Of a DNA stretch of 13,527 bases, positions 6,413 through 13,527 are shown piece after piece. How positions within the stretch are numbered: position 1 is the first letter of the stretch; each line of letters opens with the position of its first letter. The notes under the pieces were generated by a model. The model worked only from the letters and a program-made list of their open reading frames with translations, was not told the origin of the DNA and ran no database searches. A program made the position numbers and the translations under genes. Source of the DNA: Bacteroidales bacterium (lineage in GTDB: Bacteria; Bacteroidota; Bacteroidia; Bacteroidales; WCHB1-69); the NCBI GenBank assembly GCA_031254735.1, contig JAIRTU010000005.1, forward strand, positions 1 to 13,527, written 5' to 3'.

Positions 6413-8914
6413 ATGGCAAAGAATGGATACATAACAATAACTGATTATATATCAGGAGTTGAAATACATGCAACACCCGAAGAAACAGAAGCCGTTCAAG
6501 TATTTTCCCGGCAGTTGGTAGAAGATTACGGCTACCCGAAAGAGCATATACAAACGCACCCGCAACATCGCGTAAAAGTGTGTCCGTCTGATACGAAAAA
6601 AGAGTATCCGGTGGATATTGCTTTATTTCTTGATGCTCTCAAAGATGATGACGGTTTATACATTATCGTAGAGTGCAAAAAGAAAAATCGCAAAGATGGC
6701 AGAACTCAACTCGAAAATTACTTGACACTTTCAAGTGCATATCTCGGCGTGTGGTTTAACGGCGAAGAACGCTTTTTTCTACGCAAATTTGTAAAACCAA
6801 ACGGCGAAGTCGTTTTTGAAGAAATTCCAAATATTCCAAAGTACAAACAAAGAGTTGAGGACATTGGTTTGTACAAAAGACAAGATTTAAAACCAACTCA
6901 CAACTTAAAAGCTATATTCAAATCAATTCGTAACCATTTGGCAGCCAACACTGTCGGTGCAACACGCGATGAAGTTTTGGCACAACAACTTATCAATATT
7001 ATTTTCTGCAAAATTTATGATGAAAAATATACTGCGCCCAACGACATGGTAAAATTTCGTGCAGGTATTGACGAAAAGCCGAAAGATGTAGAAAACCGCA
7101 TTTTGGATTTGTTTAAGGAGGTAAAAACAAATTTGCCGGAAGTTATTGACAGTGAAGACAGAATCACGCTTGATACAAAATCGTTGCTTTTCATAGTCGG
7201 TGAATTGCAAAACTATTCACTTATGCAAAGCGAGCGAGATGTGGTTGCTGATGCTTTTGAAACTTTTATCGGACACGCTTTGAAAGGCGGTTTAGGACAG
7301 TTTTTTACGCCTCGCAATGTAGTCAAAATGATTGTTGATATTTTGCAACCAACCGAAAATGATAAAATTATAGACCCCGCTTGTGGCAGTGGCGGGTTTT
7401 TAATAGAATCGTTAAAATCCGTTTGGAATAAAATAAACCAAAAATATGTGGCTTTGGGTTGGAATGAGGTTGAAATCAGCAGAAAGAAAATGGAAGTTGC
7501 TGCCAAAAATTTCAGAGGCATTGACAAAGATTATTTTTTGAGCAAAGTTGCCAAAGCGTATATGAATTTAGTCGGCGACGGTACGACAGGGATTTTCTGC
7601 GAAGATAGTCTGGAAAGTCCTAAAAATTGGCGTTCCGAAGCAAAATCAAAAGTGGAATTGGGAACTTTCGATGTATTGCTGACCAATCCTCCATTTGGTG
7701 ATAAAATAAAAGTAAAAGGCGAGGATAAATTAAAGCAGTATGAACTTGCTTATAATTGGGCTGTAAAAAATAACGAGTATGTAAAAGGTAAATTGAAAGA
7801 TGAACAACCGCCACAAGTTTTATTTATTGAACGCAATCTGAATTTGCTCAAAGAAGGCGGCAGAATGGCAATAGTGTTGCCCGAAGGTACTTTTGGTAAT
7901 CCGTCAGACCGCTATATTTGGAATTTAATTACTCAAAATGCACAAATAGAAGCAATAATAAGCACGCCAACAGAAACTTTCCAACCGAACACACATTTCA
8001 AAACGAGTGTTCTGATTTTGAAAAAAGGTAAACCTGAAAATAACTACCCTGTCTTTATGAGCATTCCTGCAACCTGCGGACACAACAAAAACGGGAAAGA
8101 AATATACAAAATAAATAAAGACGGTTCTTTTATTTTTGACAATGAGGGCAATAAAATTGTTGATGATGAAATTTCGCTGGTTGCCGAACATTATCAATTA
8201 TATTTACAAAATAGACTTGAAAAAAAATCGCATTTAGGTTTTGTCGTTAATTATTCGCAGGTGAAAAATTGGATTTTCATTCCCGATTATTACGACCCCG
8301 AATTACAACAGGAAATTATCGGACTTGAAAATTCCAAGGATTACGAAGTAAAAACAATTAAACAATTACTTGACGATAAAGTTTTGAAAATTAAACGTGG
8401 CAATGAAATCGGTTCACAATTTTATGGAAAAGGAGATGTGCCGTTTATTCGCACGAGTGATATTGTTAATTGGGAATTGAAAATTGATCCGATAAAATGT
8501 GTTCCCGAAGAAATTTACGAACAATACAAAACGCAACAAGATGTAAAAGAAAATGACATTTTGTTTGTGAAAGACGGAACATTTTTGATTGGCAGAAGCG
8601 CAATCGTTACCAAGCAAGAGGAAAAGATTATCATTCAAAGTCATTTACTTAAAATTCGTATTGCAGACACAAACAAAATCAATCCTTTCTATTTGCTTTA
8701 TTTACTGAACACACCGATTGTTCAAAAACAAATTGTTAAATATACATTTGTTCAGGGAACTATCTCAACTGTTGGCGATAGATTTTATGAAATTGTTTTG
8801 CCCATTCACAAAGATAAGAATAAAATCAAAGAAATATCCGAAGAGGTTAAAAGTATTATTGATACAAAACGAATTTTAAGAGAGCGAATAGAAAATCTGA
8901 TAAAAACACCGTGA
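6413..8914 (+). CDS. Single-chain restriction-modification enzyme: HsdR-type nuclease + N6-adenine methylase + half HsdS
   Basis: This 833-residue protein appears to combine all three activities of a type I-like system in one chain. Residues about 20-125 form a PD-(D/E)xK nuclease like the HsdR N-terminus: D68 in PVDIALF, E87 and K89 in VECKK, then a QxxxY motif at Q99-Y103. Residues about 165-600 are an HsdM-like N6-adenine methylase: FFTPR (297-301), SAM-binding DPACGSGGF (321-329) and catalytic NPPF (425-428). Residues about 645-833 hold one target-recognition domain (GDVPFIRTSDI, 674-684) and a final helix (about 801-831), that is, half an HsdS. No helicase domain is present, so it resembles type IIG enzymes rather than true type I. 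I chose the ATG at 6413, just downstream of the promoter and RBS-like AAGAGG. Oriented opposite to the flanking cys genes; AT-rich, consistent with horizontal gain. Confidence 0.88.
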   Translation: MAKNGYITITDYISGVEIHATPEETEAVQVFSRQLVEDYGYPKEHIQTHPQHRVKVCPSDTKKEYPVDIALFLDALKDDDGLYIIVECKKKNRKDGRTQLENYLTLSSAYLGVWFNGEERFFLRKFVKPNGEVVFEEIPNIPKYKQRVEDIGLYKRQDLKPTHNLKAIFKSIRNHLAANTVGATRDEVLAQQLINIIFCKIYDEKYTAPNDMVKFRAGIDEKPKDVENRILDLFKEVKTNLPEVIDSEDRITLDTKSLLFIVGELQNYSLMQSERDVVADAFETFIGHALKGGLGQFFTPRNVVKMIVDILQPTENDKIIDPACGSGGFLIESLKSVWNKINQKYVALGWNEVEISRKKMEVAAKNFRGIDKDYFLSKVAKAYMNLVGDGTTGIFCEDSLESPKNWRSEAKSKVELGTFDVLLTNPPFGDKIKVKGEDKLKQYELAYNWAVKNNEYVKGKLKDEQPPQVLFIERNLNLLKEGGRMAIVLPEGTFGNPSDRYIWNLITQNAQIEAIISTPTETFQPNTHFKTSVLILKKGKPENNYPVFMSIPATCGHNKNGKEIYKINKDGSFIFDNEGNKIVDDEISLVAEHYQLYLQNRLEKKSHLGFVVNYSQVKNWIFIPDYYDPELQQEIIGLENSKDYEVKTIKQLLDDKVLKIKRGNEIGSQFYGKGDVPFIRTSDIVNWELKIDPIKCVPEEIYEQYKTQQDVKENDILFVKDGTFLIGRSAIVTKQEEKIIIQSHLLKIRIADTNKINPFYLLYLLNTPIVQKQIVKYTFVQGTISTVGDRFYEIVLPIHKDKNKIKEISEEVKSIIDTKRILRERIENLIKTP

Positions 8915-8916
8915 TT

Positions 8917-9240
8917 ATGGAAAATAGAATTAAAGGAATTGATGACTTCGTTGATTGGATTAACAGCAAAACAGATTGCTTTGTTTCAGAGCAAGAAGAA
9001 GATTTTTTTGCTATCCAAGCGCCAAATGATGCCAAAGTGTTTGTTGATTTTGAAGCAAGTGCCGGCATAAATAATATTGTTTGTTCCGCAATAAAACAAC
9101 TTAAAATGTTTAATGCGGACTACTATTTTGACGAGTTATGGAGCAGTGATTTTGCAGAGCGATTTACTCCGCAACAATTCATTGATTCCCTGAAAGAAGA
9201 CGAAGCAAGTTTTCGGGCATTGGCAGAAAAGTTACGATAA
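8917..9240 (+). CDS. Small acidic protein of unknown function downstream of the restriction-modification gene
   Basis: I do not recognise this 107-residue protein. The start is probably the ATG at 8917, two bases after the stop of the restriction-modification gene; a GTG at 8911 would overlap that stop and add only two residues. Tight spacing indicates one transcript. It has no signal peptide or membrane segment and reads as a soluble alpha/beta protein (strand-like FFAIQAPNDAKVFVDFEA at about 29-46, then a helical C-terminal half). It is acidic: by my count 22 Asp/Glu against 11 Arg/Lys. Possible roles are a regulator, an accessory subunit or a DNA-mimic-like modulator of its neighbour; none is shown by a motif. 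It lies inside the repeat-bracketed segment, so it likely travels with the enzyme. Confidence 0.7.
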   Translation: MENRIKGIDDFVDWINSKTDCFVSEQEEDFFAIQAPNDAKVFVDFEASAGINNIVCSAIKQLKMFNADYYFDELWSSDFAERFTPQQFIDSLKEDEASFRALAEKLR

Positions 9241-9291
9241 CAATAAACACTATCGCCCTAAAAGTTGAAAATTAATTTTGAATTGAACAAC

Positions 9292-9387
9292 ACTTCGCTC
9301 AAGACATAAATAAGTGTTTGATTGTTAATAAAACAGTCGTATACCCGCAAAAAGAAACCGCATTGTTACACACTTGACTCACAATTA
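9292..9387. repeat. Imperfect direct repeat, copy 2 (about 100 bp)
   Basis: Same-orientation partner of 5861-5964, containing the identical 20-nt core at 9326-9345. It starts 51 bp after the small acidic gene. The divergence from copy 1 (roughly a quarter of positions plus small gaps) means the duplication is not recent, or both are members of a genome-wide repeat family. Confidence 0.75.
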
Positions 9388-9430
9388 AACAAAGTACTAT
9401 TTGTTGGGAAGATTAAGTCTTATATAGATA

Positions 9431-9452
9431 TTATCTGCGCTTTTGCAGATAA
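9431..9452. other. Perfect 8-bp stem-loop
   Basis: TTATCTGC (9431-9438) and GCAGATAA (9445-9452) are perfect inverted repeats around a 6-nt loop. A T-rich run follows only about 10 bases later (9462-9468), so this is at best a weak terminator for the upstream genes. It may instead be an operator for the downstream promoter box. Confidence 0.45.
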
Positions 9453-9497
9453 ATTACATTATTTTTTTATTTCTGATGTTCGTAAAGATATTTTATA

Positions 9498-9505
9498 TAC
9501 TTTTG
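9498..9505 (+). promoter_or_regulatory. Candidate -7 promoter box for the secreted-protein pair
   Basis: TACTTTTG is a perfect TAnnTTTG. No clear TTTG occurs at the -33 distance. Use of this site would give a leader of about 200 nt before the ATG at 9714. Nothing better is visible nearer the gene. Confidence 0.4.
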
Positions 9506-9713
9506 CATGGTGATTTTAATGCGATCTTGATGAATTCATTTGAAAATCATGCAAATCGGAGCAAGTTAATTCAGTGTAAATTTAACATAATAAAAAAACG
9601 AATCGTAGAAAATCACATTTTATATTATGGGCAATATGCTTAACAGGCAACAGAAAAACAAGTGATGCGAAACAAATGATTTTGACAAAATAATAATTCT
9701 AATAATTTTTATC

Positions 9714-10325
9714 ATGAAAAGAATAATAATTTTGATATTGGTTTTACTTGCTTCGGAGACTTTCCTGTCGGCGCAGGTTACTCGAACACAAGCAGATGCC
9801 ACAGTGCGAAAGTATCTGCAAGATGAAATGATTGCATACAGTCTTTTGTATGTTTATGCAGATGAACCCAATGAAGAAGGCATTTCCATAACGACATCCA
9901 ACGATGAGACATTTAAGGTGAAATATGCGTGTTGGGCATATTATGCAGATGAAAGCGAGACGGCTCAACGTCGTTATTTATTTGTGAGAGAAAGCAACGA
10001 AAACCTGTTGGAAGTAATTGCAAGCAATGATTTGAGTTCCGATCCCGATAAATGGAATCTTGTAGAGACAAGCTCCGTCATTGAAAGAGAAGACAACAAT
10101 ATCAAACTTTATCCAAATCCGGTAAACGATTGGCTGACCATTCCATATATCGAAAAATATACTCGTATTGAAATCCATGATTTAAAAGGAGTTTCTCTTT
10201 TTTCCGAAAAACTTACAGATGAAGAATCCTGTTACTTGAATGTATCGTTTCTTGCAACAGGTGTTTATTTCGTGAGTCTTTACAATAATGAAAAGATAAG
10301 TGTTTTTAAAATAATTAAAAATTAG
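9714..10325 (+). CDS. Secreted protein with T9SS C-terminal sorting domain
   Basis: This 203-residue protein has three parts. Residues 1-20 are a signal peptide (MKRIIILILVLLASETFLSA, cleaved before Q21). Residues about 21-118 form a small domain with landmarks QVTRTQADA, a Y-x-CW-x-YY motif (71-77) and RYLFVRESNENLLEV (87-101), faintly like PepSY-type repeats. Residues about 129-203 are a type A T9SS sorting domain: LYPNPVNDWLTI (132-143), IHDLKG (154-159), LATGVYFVSL (180-189) and a C-terminal KISVFKIIK. It should be exported by Sec, moved across the outer membrane by the type IX system and trimmed or anchored there. The function of the N-terminal domain is unknown. The next gene starts 4 bp later and shares that domain. 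Confidence 0.85.
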   Translation: MKRIIILILVLLASETFLSAQVTRTQADATVRKYLQDEMIAYSLLYVYADEPNEEGISITTSNDETFKVKYACWAYYADESETAQRRYLFVRESNENLLEVIASNDLSSDPDKWNLVETSSVIEREDNNIKLYPNPVNDWLTIPYIEKYTRIEIHDLKGVSLFSEKLTDEESCYLNVSFLATGVYFVSLYNNEKISVFKIIKN

Positions 10326-10329
10326 TATT

Positions 10330-11058
10330 ATGAAGAAAATAGTATTATTGACAGGAATATTTTTTGTTGCTTTTTCCGTAGAGGCACAAATCACACAATT
10401 TGAAGCTGACAGCATTGCAATACAACACACGAGTAAGGAAACAAAAGCATATATCATATATGCCAAACAAAATGTACAAACGGAATTTATCATTACCGCA
10501 ACCGGTGAAGAAATTCTTGAAACAGATTATTCCTGTTGGGTTTATTATATGAATTATTTTGATTATAAAGATAAAAATAAATGTTGTTATTTGATTGTTA
10601 ATGAGAATAATGGGAATATCTTACAAGTAAACACGAAAAACAGTGTTCACCCCGATGAAGATTTGGCAACATGGCGAATGATTTTTCCTCATAACAATAT
10701 TATAGATACTTTGTTGGGCGAATGGACTTGGGAAGCAACAACCGGCGGTATTGGCGGAGGCACTTATGATACAGAATTTAAGTCCGTTATAAAAATAGTG
10801 AGTCAGAATGAAGATGCTTCCATCAATTATGAAGTATATGTTGAGGACACTTTGTTTTCTCAAGGGAGTTTTCAAATTTTATACAATTGGGAGTCCGGAT
10901 ACAATAAAAGAGCCTATATCGAACTGCCTCATTATAATCGTATAGCCCCTTGGTGTATATCTTTCGGATACATTGGCGAACCTTTGGATAAAGATACTTT
11001 GTGTTTTTGGGATATGAACATTGACGGTCTTATTTATTATTATCAAAGAAAAAAATAA
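10330..11058 (+). CDS. Exported protein with the same N-terminal domain and a lipocalin-like C-terminal domain
   Basis: This 242-residue protein starts 4 bp after the preceding gene and is almost certainly co-transcribed with it. Residues 1-19 are a signal peptide (cleavage before Q20), with no lipobox cysteine. Residues 20-119 align with the upstream protein: QITQFEAD against QVTRTQAD, DYSCWVYY against KYACWAYY, CYLIVNENNGNILQV against RYLFVRESNENLLEV, then PDEDLATW against PDKWN. The C-terminal part differs: LLGEWTWEATTGG (128-140), a series of beta strands including FSQGSFQI (176-183), and a closing CFWDMNIDGLIYYYQRK resemble small lipocalin-like barrels common in Bacteroidetes. There is no T9SS sorting domain, so it probably remains in the periplasm. 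Ligand unknown; domain calls are by eye. Confidence 0.8.
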   Translation: MKKIVLLTGIFFVAFSVEAQITQFEADSIAIQHTSKETKAYIIYAKQNVQTEFIITATGEEILETDYSCWVYYMNYFDYKDKNKCCYLIVNENNGNILQVNTKNSVHPDEDLATWRMIFPHNNIIDTLLGEWTWEATTGGIGGGTYDTEFKSVIKIVSQNEDASINYEVYVEDTLFSQGSFQILYNWESGYNKRAYIELPHYNRIAPWCISFGYIGEPLDKDTLCFWDMNIDGLIYYYQRKK

Positions 11059-11067
11059 GTGTCAAAG

Positions 11068-11132
11068 TCGGGAAAGTTTTTACCGTTTAAACGGCAACGG
11101 TAATTGCTTTTTAAAAATATCCCGATTTTTTT
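11068..11132. terminator. Hairpin terminator between the convergent secreted pair and cysD
   Basis: An outer stem TCGGGA (11068-11073) with TCCCGA (11120-11125) is followed directly by seven T residues (11126-11132). Inside it, TTACCGTT (11080-11087) pairs with AACGGTAA (11096-11103), followed by TTGCTTTTT. Both serve the plus-strand operon. The outer arm uses the last codons of cysD. In the opposite direction a T-run lies about 25 nt beyond the inner stem, so bidirectional use is possible but weak. Confidence 0.65.
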
Positions 11133-12010
11133 CGGTCTTCCATTGCTGTTTCCGAGCGTTTGTCGTCGGCTCTTCCGCCGCGTTCGGTGATGCGTGTAGC
11201 AGCAATTTCTTCAATAATATCTTCCAGCGTATGTGCTTCGGACAACGTTAATCCCGTGCAACTTATATCGCCGATCGTTCGGCAACGAACATCTCGAACT
11301 TCTACCGTTTCGGCAGGTTTGAGTTTCATGCAGGCTTCGGCGGCAAGCCATTGGTTGTCGCGGAAAAACACTTTGCGTTTGTGTGTGAAATAAATGCTCG
11401 GCATGTCGATATTTTCTTGCAAAATATACTGCCAAACGTCCATTTCTGTCCAATTGCTGATAGGAAATACGCGAAAATGTTCTCCCATATTTTTCATGCC
11501 GTTGAAGATATTCCACAATTCGGGACGTTGATTTTTGGGATTCCATTGTCCAAATTCATCTCGATGCGAGAAGACACGTTCTTTTGCTCTCGCTTTTTCT
11601 TCATCACGGCGAGCGCCGCCTATTGCCGCATCGAATTTATATTTTTCTATCGTATCGAGCAAGGTAACGGTTTGCAATTTGTTGCGGCTGGCGTTATAGC
11701 CTGTTTCTTCTTTTACGCGACCGGTATCGATAGATTCCTGCACCGAACCCACCACCAAAACAGCACCCAAACGCTTTACCAAATCGTCGCGGTATTGTAT
11801 GGTTTCTTCAAAATTGTGTCCTGTATCGATATGCAACAGGGGAAAAGGGATTTTTGCGGGATAAAAAGCCTTATACGCCAAGTGAGTAAGCACAATGGAA
11901 TCTTTTCCGCCCGAAAAAAGCAAAACAGGCTTCTCAAACTGTGCCGCCACTTCCCGCAATATATAGATAGCTTCCGCTTCGATCTCTTTTAAATGTGTTA
12001 ATTTATACAT
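11111..12010 (-). CDS. cysD: Sulfate adenylyltransferase subunit 2 (catalytic subunit)
   Basis: This 299-residue protein is the catalytic subunit of ATP sulfurylase, making APS and pyrophosphate from ATP and sulfate with CysN. The PP-loop is SGGKDS (33-38), in the fold shared with CysH. HIDTGHNFEET, GGARRDEEKARAKER and FRVFPISNWTEMDVW are classic CysD blocks, and the C-terminal tail MEDRKKSGYF is the family ending. Length is standard (about 300). I chose the ATG at 12010; a TTG at 12016 adds only two residues. A good promoter lies 63-92 bp upstream. Instead of running directly into cysN, it ends opposite the inserted plus-strand genes, with 5.3 kb between the two subunit genes. Confidence 0.96.
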   Translation of the reverse strand: MYKLTHLKEIEAEAIYILREVAAQFEKPVLLFSGGKDSIVLTHLAYKAFYPAKIPFPLLHIDTGHNFEETIQYRDDLVKRLGAVLVVGSVQESIDTGRVKEETGYNASRNKLQTVTLLDTIEKYKFDAAIGGARRDEEKARAKERVFSHRDEFGQWNPKNQRPELWNIFNGMKNMGEHFRVFPISNWTEMDVWQYILQENIDMPSIYFTHKRKVFFRDNQWLAAEACMKLKPAETVEVRDVRCRTIGDISCTGLTLSEAHTLEDIIEEIAATRITERGGRADDKRSETAMEDRKKSGYF

Positions 12011-12072
12011 AATCAAATATTTATACCTGTTTTAGACGCTCTGAAAAAGAATTTACCTTATTGAAAGTGCTG

Positions 12073-12102
12073 CAAAAGTAGCAAAAAAAAAGATACGGCA
12101 AA
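12073..12102 (-). promoter_or_regulatory. Promoter of cysD
   Basis: On the minus strand a TTTG -33 element (12099-12102) and a perfect -7 box TACTTTTG (12073-12080) are separated by 18 bp. The start would lie near 12067, giving a leader of about 55-60 nt. It sits in the 138-bp gap after the TolC-family gene, so cysD is transcribed on its own promoter. Confidence 0.7.
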
Positions 12103-12148
12103 ATATTCATGCAAAACAATACAAATTTCTTTGGCAAAGATCGCACAT

Positions 12149-13468
12149 CTATTCCAAGTACGAAGATACTTTTCCGCTGATTTGCAGCAAAGAAATCTCG
12201 CAAAGTTTGGTATTGAATTTTGCCTGAACAAGGCGTTCTTCCGCAGCAAACAGGCTGTTTTGAGCTTCCCGCAATTCTATTCCCGACAGCTGTCCCAATT
12301 TGTAACGTTCTATGGCGATGTCGTAATTGTCTTTGGCGGTTTCCAGATTGTTTTCTTCCAATTCTATCAGTTTCAGATTGTTTTGGTACGCCATCCATGC
12401 GTTTGAAAAATTTACTTTTACGCCCATTTCTGTTTGTTGGTATTCCAACTCGCTGTTGATCAACTCTATTTTTGCATTTTGCTGTTTGCGTTTGCGGTTC
12501 ATGCCGTCAAAAAGAGTATAACCCAATGTCAATCCGTAGTTTAAGCCGAGATTTTGTTGACGGTTGAGCGAACCGATTTGGTAGGTGTTGAACGTATATC
12601 CATAGCCTGCATTCAGTTTGAGATAAGGATAATTTTCGCTTTTTTGACTTTTTAAATCTATTTCCGCCAACGTTTCTCCCTGTTTATACAGTTTCAAAAG
12701 GGTATTGTTTTTCAACATCTCGTCATACAATTGTTCTTTGTTCAGCGAAGATTTTATATCAATAATCGAATCGGCAATGTGTATCAGTTTTTCCACATCT
12801 TTTTCGCCCATCAACTCGTTCAGCTGCATTTGAAGAGAATACAGCACTTCGTCTTGTTTTATCAACATCGATTTATCGGAATTTAAATCCACTTTTGCCT
12901 GCTGCAAATCCAAACGAGACATGCTTCCTATCGTGTAACCGGCGTCTACAATGCGCAGGCGTTCTTCCGACAGAGTTACGATGTATTGAAGATTTTTTTG
13001 GCGAATAGTCTGACCGATATAGTTATAATATTCTGCCGTAAAATCGGCGATGAAATTCTCAATGGTCAGGCGGGTGTTGAGTTCGCCCTGTTCTTGCATT
13101 TCTTTCAGCCGTTTGTGGTTCATTCTGATCTTCAATCCGTTGAAGATAGTCCAATCTAAATTGATACCCGCATTGAATGCTTGATTGTAGATATTGTTGT
13201 AATCGATGGTTTCGCCTGTGGTTGTTTGTTGCTGCTGCATATTATCCAGATTTCCCGAATAATTTGAACGCAAATCCAACACCGGAAGATAGCCCGCATT
13301 TCCCGCCGAAGCATCGTTTTCCAACATTTGTTGTTGATTGCGAATGATCTGTATTTCAAAATTTTTGTCCAAACCCAATTCCAGACATTGTTTCAACGTA
13401 TAGTTATCCTGTTGAGCCTGTGCAAGAAACGAACTCATCACACACAGAGAAAAGAATATTTTTTTCAT
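12149..13468 (-). CDS. TolC family outer-membrane efflux protein
   Basis: This 439-residue protein is an outer-membrane factor of the TolC/OEP family, which trimerises into a channel-tunnel for efflux pumps or type I secretion. A signal peptide (residues 1-19, MKKIFFSLCVMSSFLAQAQ) precedes the typical opening YTLKQCLELGL. Two OEP repeats follow, each with long helices: the first includes QQAKVDLNSDKSMLIKQ and QMQLNELMGEKD, the second YKLGQLSGIELREAQNSL. Length is normal. I chose the ATG at 13468 because it puts the lysines and hydrophobic core at the N-terminus; the ATG at 13495 would add MKAKNKYYA in front. The membrane-fusion and pump partners are not in the window and might lie upstream or elsewhere. 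Its promoter is not visible before the window edge. Confidence 0.92.
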   Translation of the reverse strand: MKKIFFSLCVMSSFLAQAQQDNYTLKQCLELGLDKNFEIQIIRNQQQMLENDASAGNAGYLPVLDLRSNYSGNLDNMQQQQTTTGETIDYNNIYNQAFNAGINLDWTIFNGLKIRMNHKRLKEMQEQGELNTRLTIENFIADFTAEYYNYIGQTIRQKNLQYIVTLSEERLRIVDAGYTIGSMSRLDLQQAKVDLNSDKSMLIKQDEVLYSLQMQLNELMGEKDVEKLIHIADSIIDIKSSLNKEQLYDEMLKNNTLLKLYKQGETLAEIDLKSQKSENYPYLKLNAGYGYTFNTYQIGSLNRQQNLGLNYGLTLGYTLFDGMNRKRKQQNAKIELINSELEYQQTEMGVKVNFSNAWMAYQNNLKLIELEENNLETAKDNYDIAIERYKLGQLSGIELREAQNSLFAAEERLVQAKFNTKLCEISLLQISGKVSSYLE

Positions 13469-13527
13469 CGCGTAATATTTATTTTTTGCTTTCATATATT
13501 TTAATGTTCTATATTTTTGTACGCAGA

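Larger units (their letters stand above)
9241..9713. other. Gene-free stretch between the restriction-modification pair and the secreted pair
   Basis: I find no convincing gene in these 473 bases; the short open frames have no start context and unlikely composition. The stretch holds an AAAATTAATTTT palindrome (9268-9279), repeat copy 2 (9292-9387), a stem-loop (9431-9452) and a perfect -7 box (9498-9505). Confidence 0.6.

Noticed and set aside
6413..8914. True type I HsdM subunit of a three-gene system
   Set aside because: The chain already contains a nuclease-like N-terminus and a specificity-like C-terminus, and no hsdR helicase or separate hsdS lies nearby.
9322..9643. Two overlapping short open frames of 63 and 66 codons
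   Set aside because: One begins within the repeat copy, neither has a convincing start region, and their composition (many F, I, Y, N, H) is that of translated AT-rich non-coding DNA.
5810..9713. CRISPR array or transposon ends
   Set aside because: Only two diverged copies of the repeat exist 3.4 kb apart, there are no spacers, no transposase or integrase gene, and the short inverted ends in copy 1 are not kept in copy 2.
11351..11992. 213-codon open frame opposite cysD
   Set aside because: Antisense shadow of a strongly conserved cysD; no domain or signal visible.

Overview
The window looks like a chromosomal segment from a Bacteroidetes bacterium, probably Bacteroidales. Support comes from a type IX secretion (T9SS) C-terminal sorting domain, several perfect Bacteroidetes -7 promoter boxes (TAnnTTTG), little use of Shine-Dalgarno sites, a phosphate-selective-porin-family protein, and the general protein style. 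The assignment to order is an inference; no rRNA or tRNA is present.

Backbone (minus strand). Reading right to left: a TolC-type outer-membrane efflux protein (12149-13468), cysD (11111-12010), then cysN (4523-5809), cysH (3761-4468), an OprO/P-type porin (2672-3700), tsaE (2176-2589), upp (1468-2115), maf (873-1463) and purN (211-801). CysD and CysN together form ATP sulfurylase, which makes APS. CysH carries the iron-sulfur cysteine set of an APS reductase and would reduce APS to sulfite directly, so no APS kinase is needed in the cluster. The porin directly downstream could be an anion pore for the same pathway. The leftmost genes are housekeeping: tRNA t6A modification, uracil salvage, nucleotide-pool sanitation and purine synthesis.

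Island (plus strand). Between cysD and cysN, whose products form one heterodimer and whose genes are normally adjacent, lies about 5.3 kb of AT-rich sequence with four genes on the opposite strand. The first (6413-8914) is a one-polypeptide restriction-modification enzyme: an HsdR-like nuclease domain, an HsdM-like adenine methylase and a half-length HsdS specificity region. A small acidic protein of unknown function follows (8917-9240). An imperfect direct repeat of about 100 bp (5861-5964 and 9292-9387) brackets this pair. Further right, two adjacent exported proteins (9714-10325, 10330-11058) share an N-terminal domain but end differently, one in a T9SS sorting domain and the other in a lipocalin-like domain. 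A hairpin terminator separates them from the convergent cysD.

Non-coding stretches over 300 bases are 5810-6412 (cysN leader with a nested hairpin, repeat copy 1, a cysN promoter box, a short 20-bp-period repeat and the restriction-modification promoter) and 9241-9713 (repeat copy 2, a stem-loop, a -7 box; no convincing gene). The left end (1-210) holds short dispersed-type repeats and no gene.
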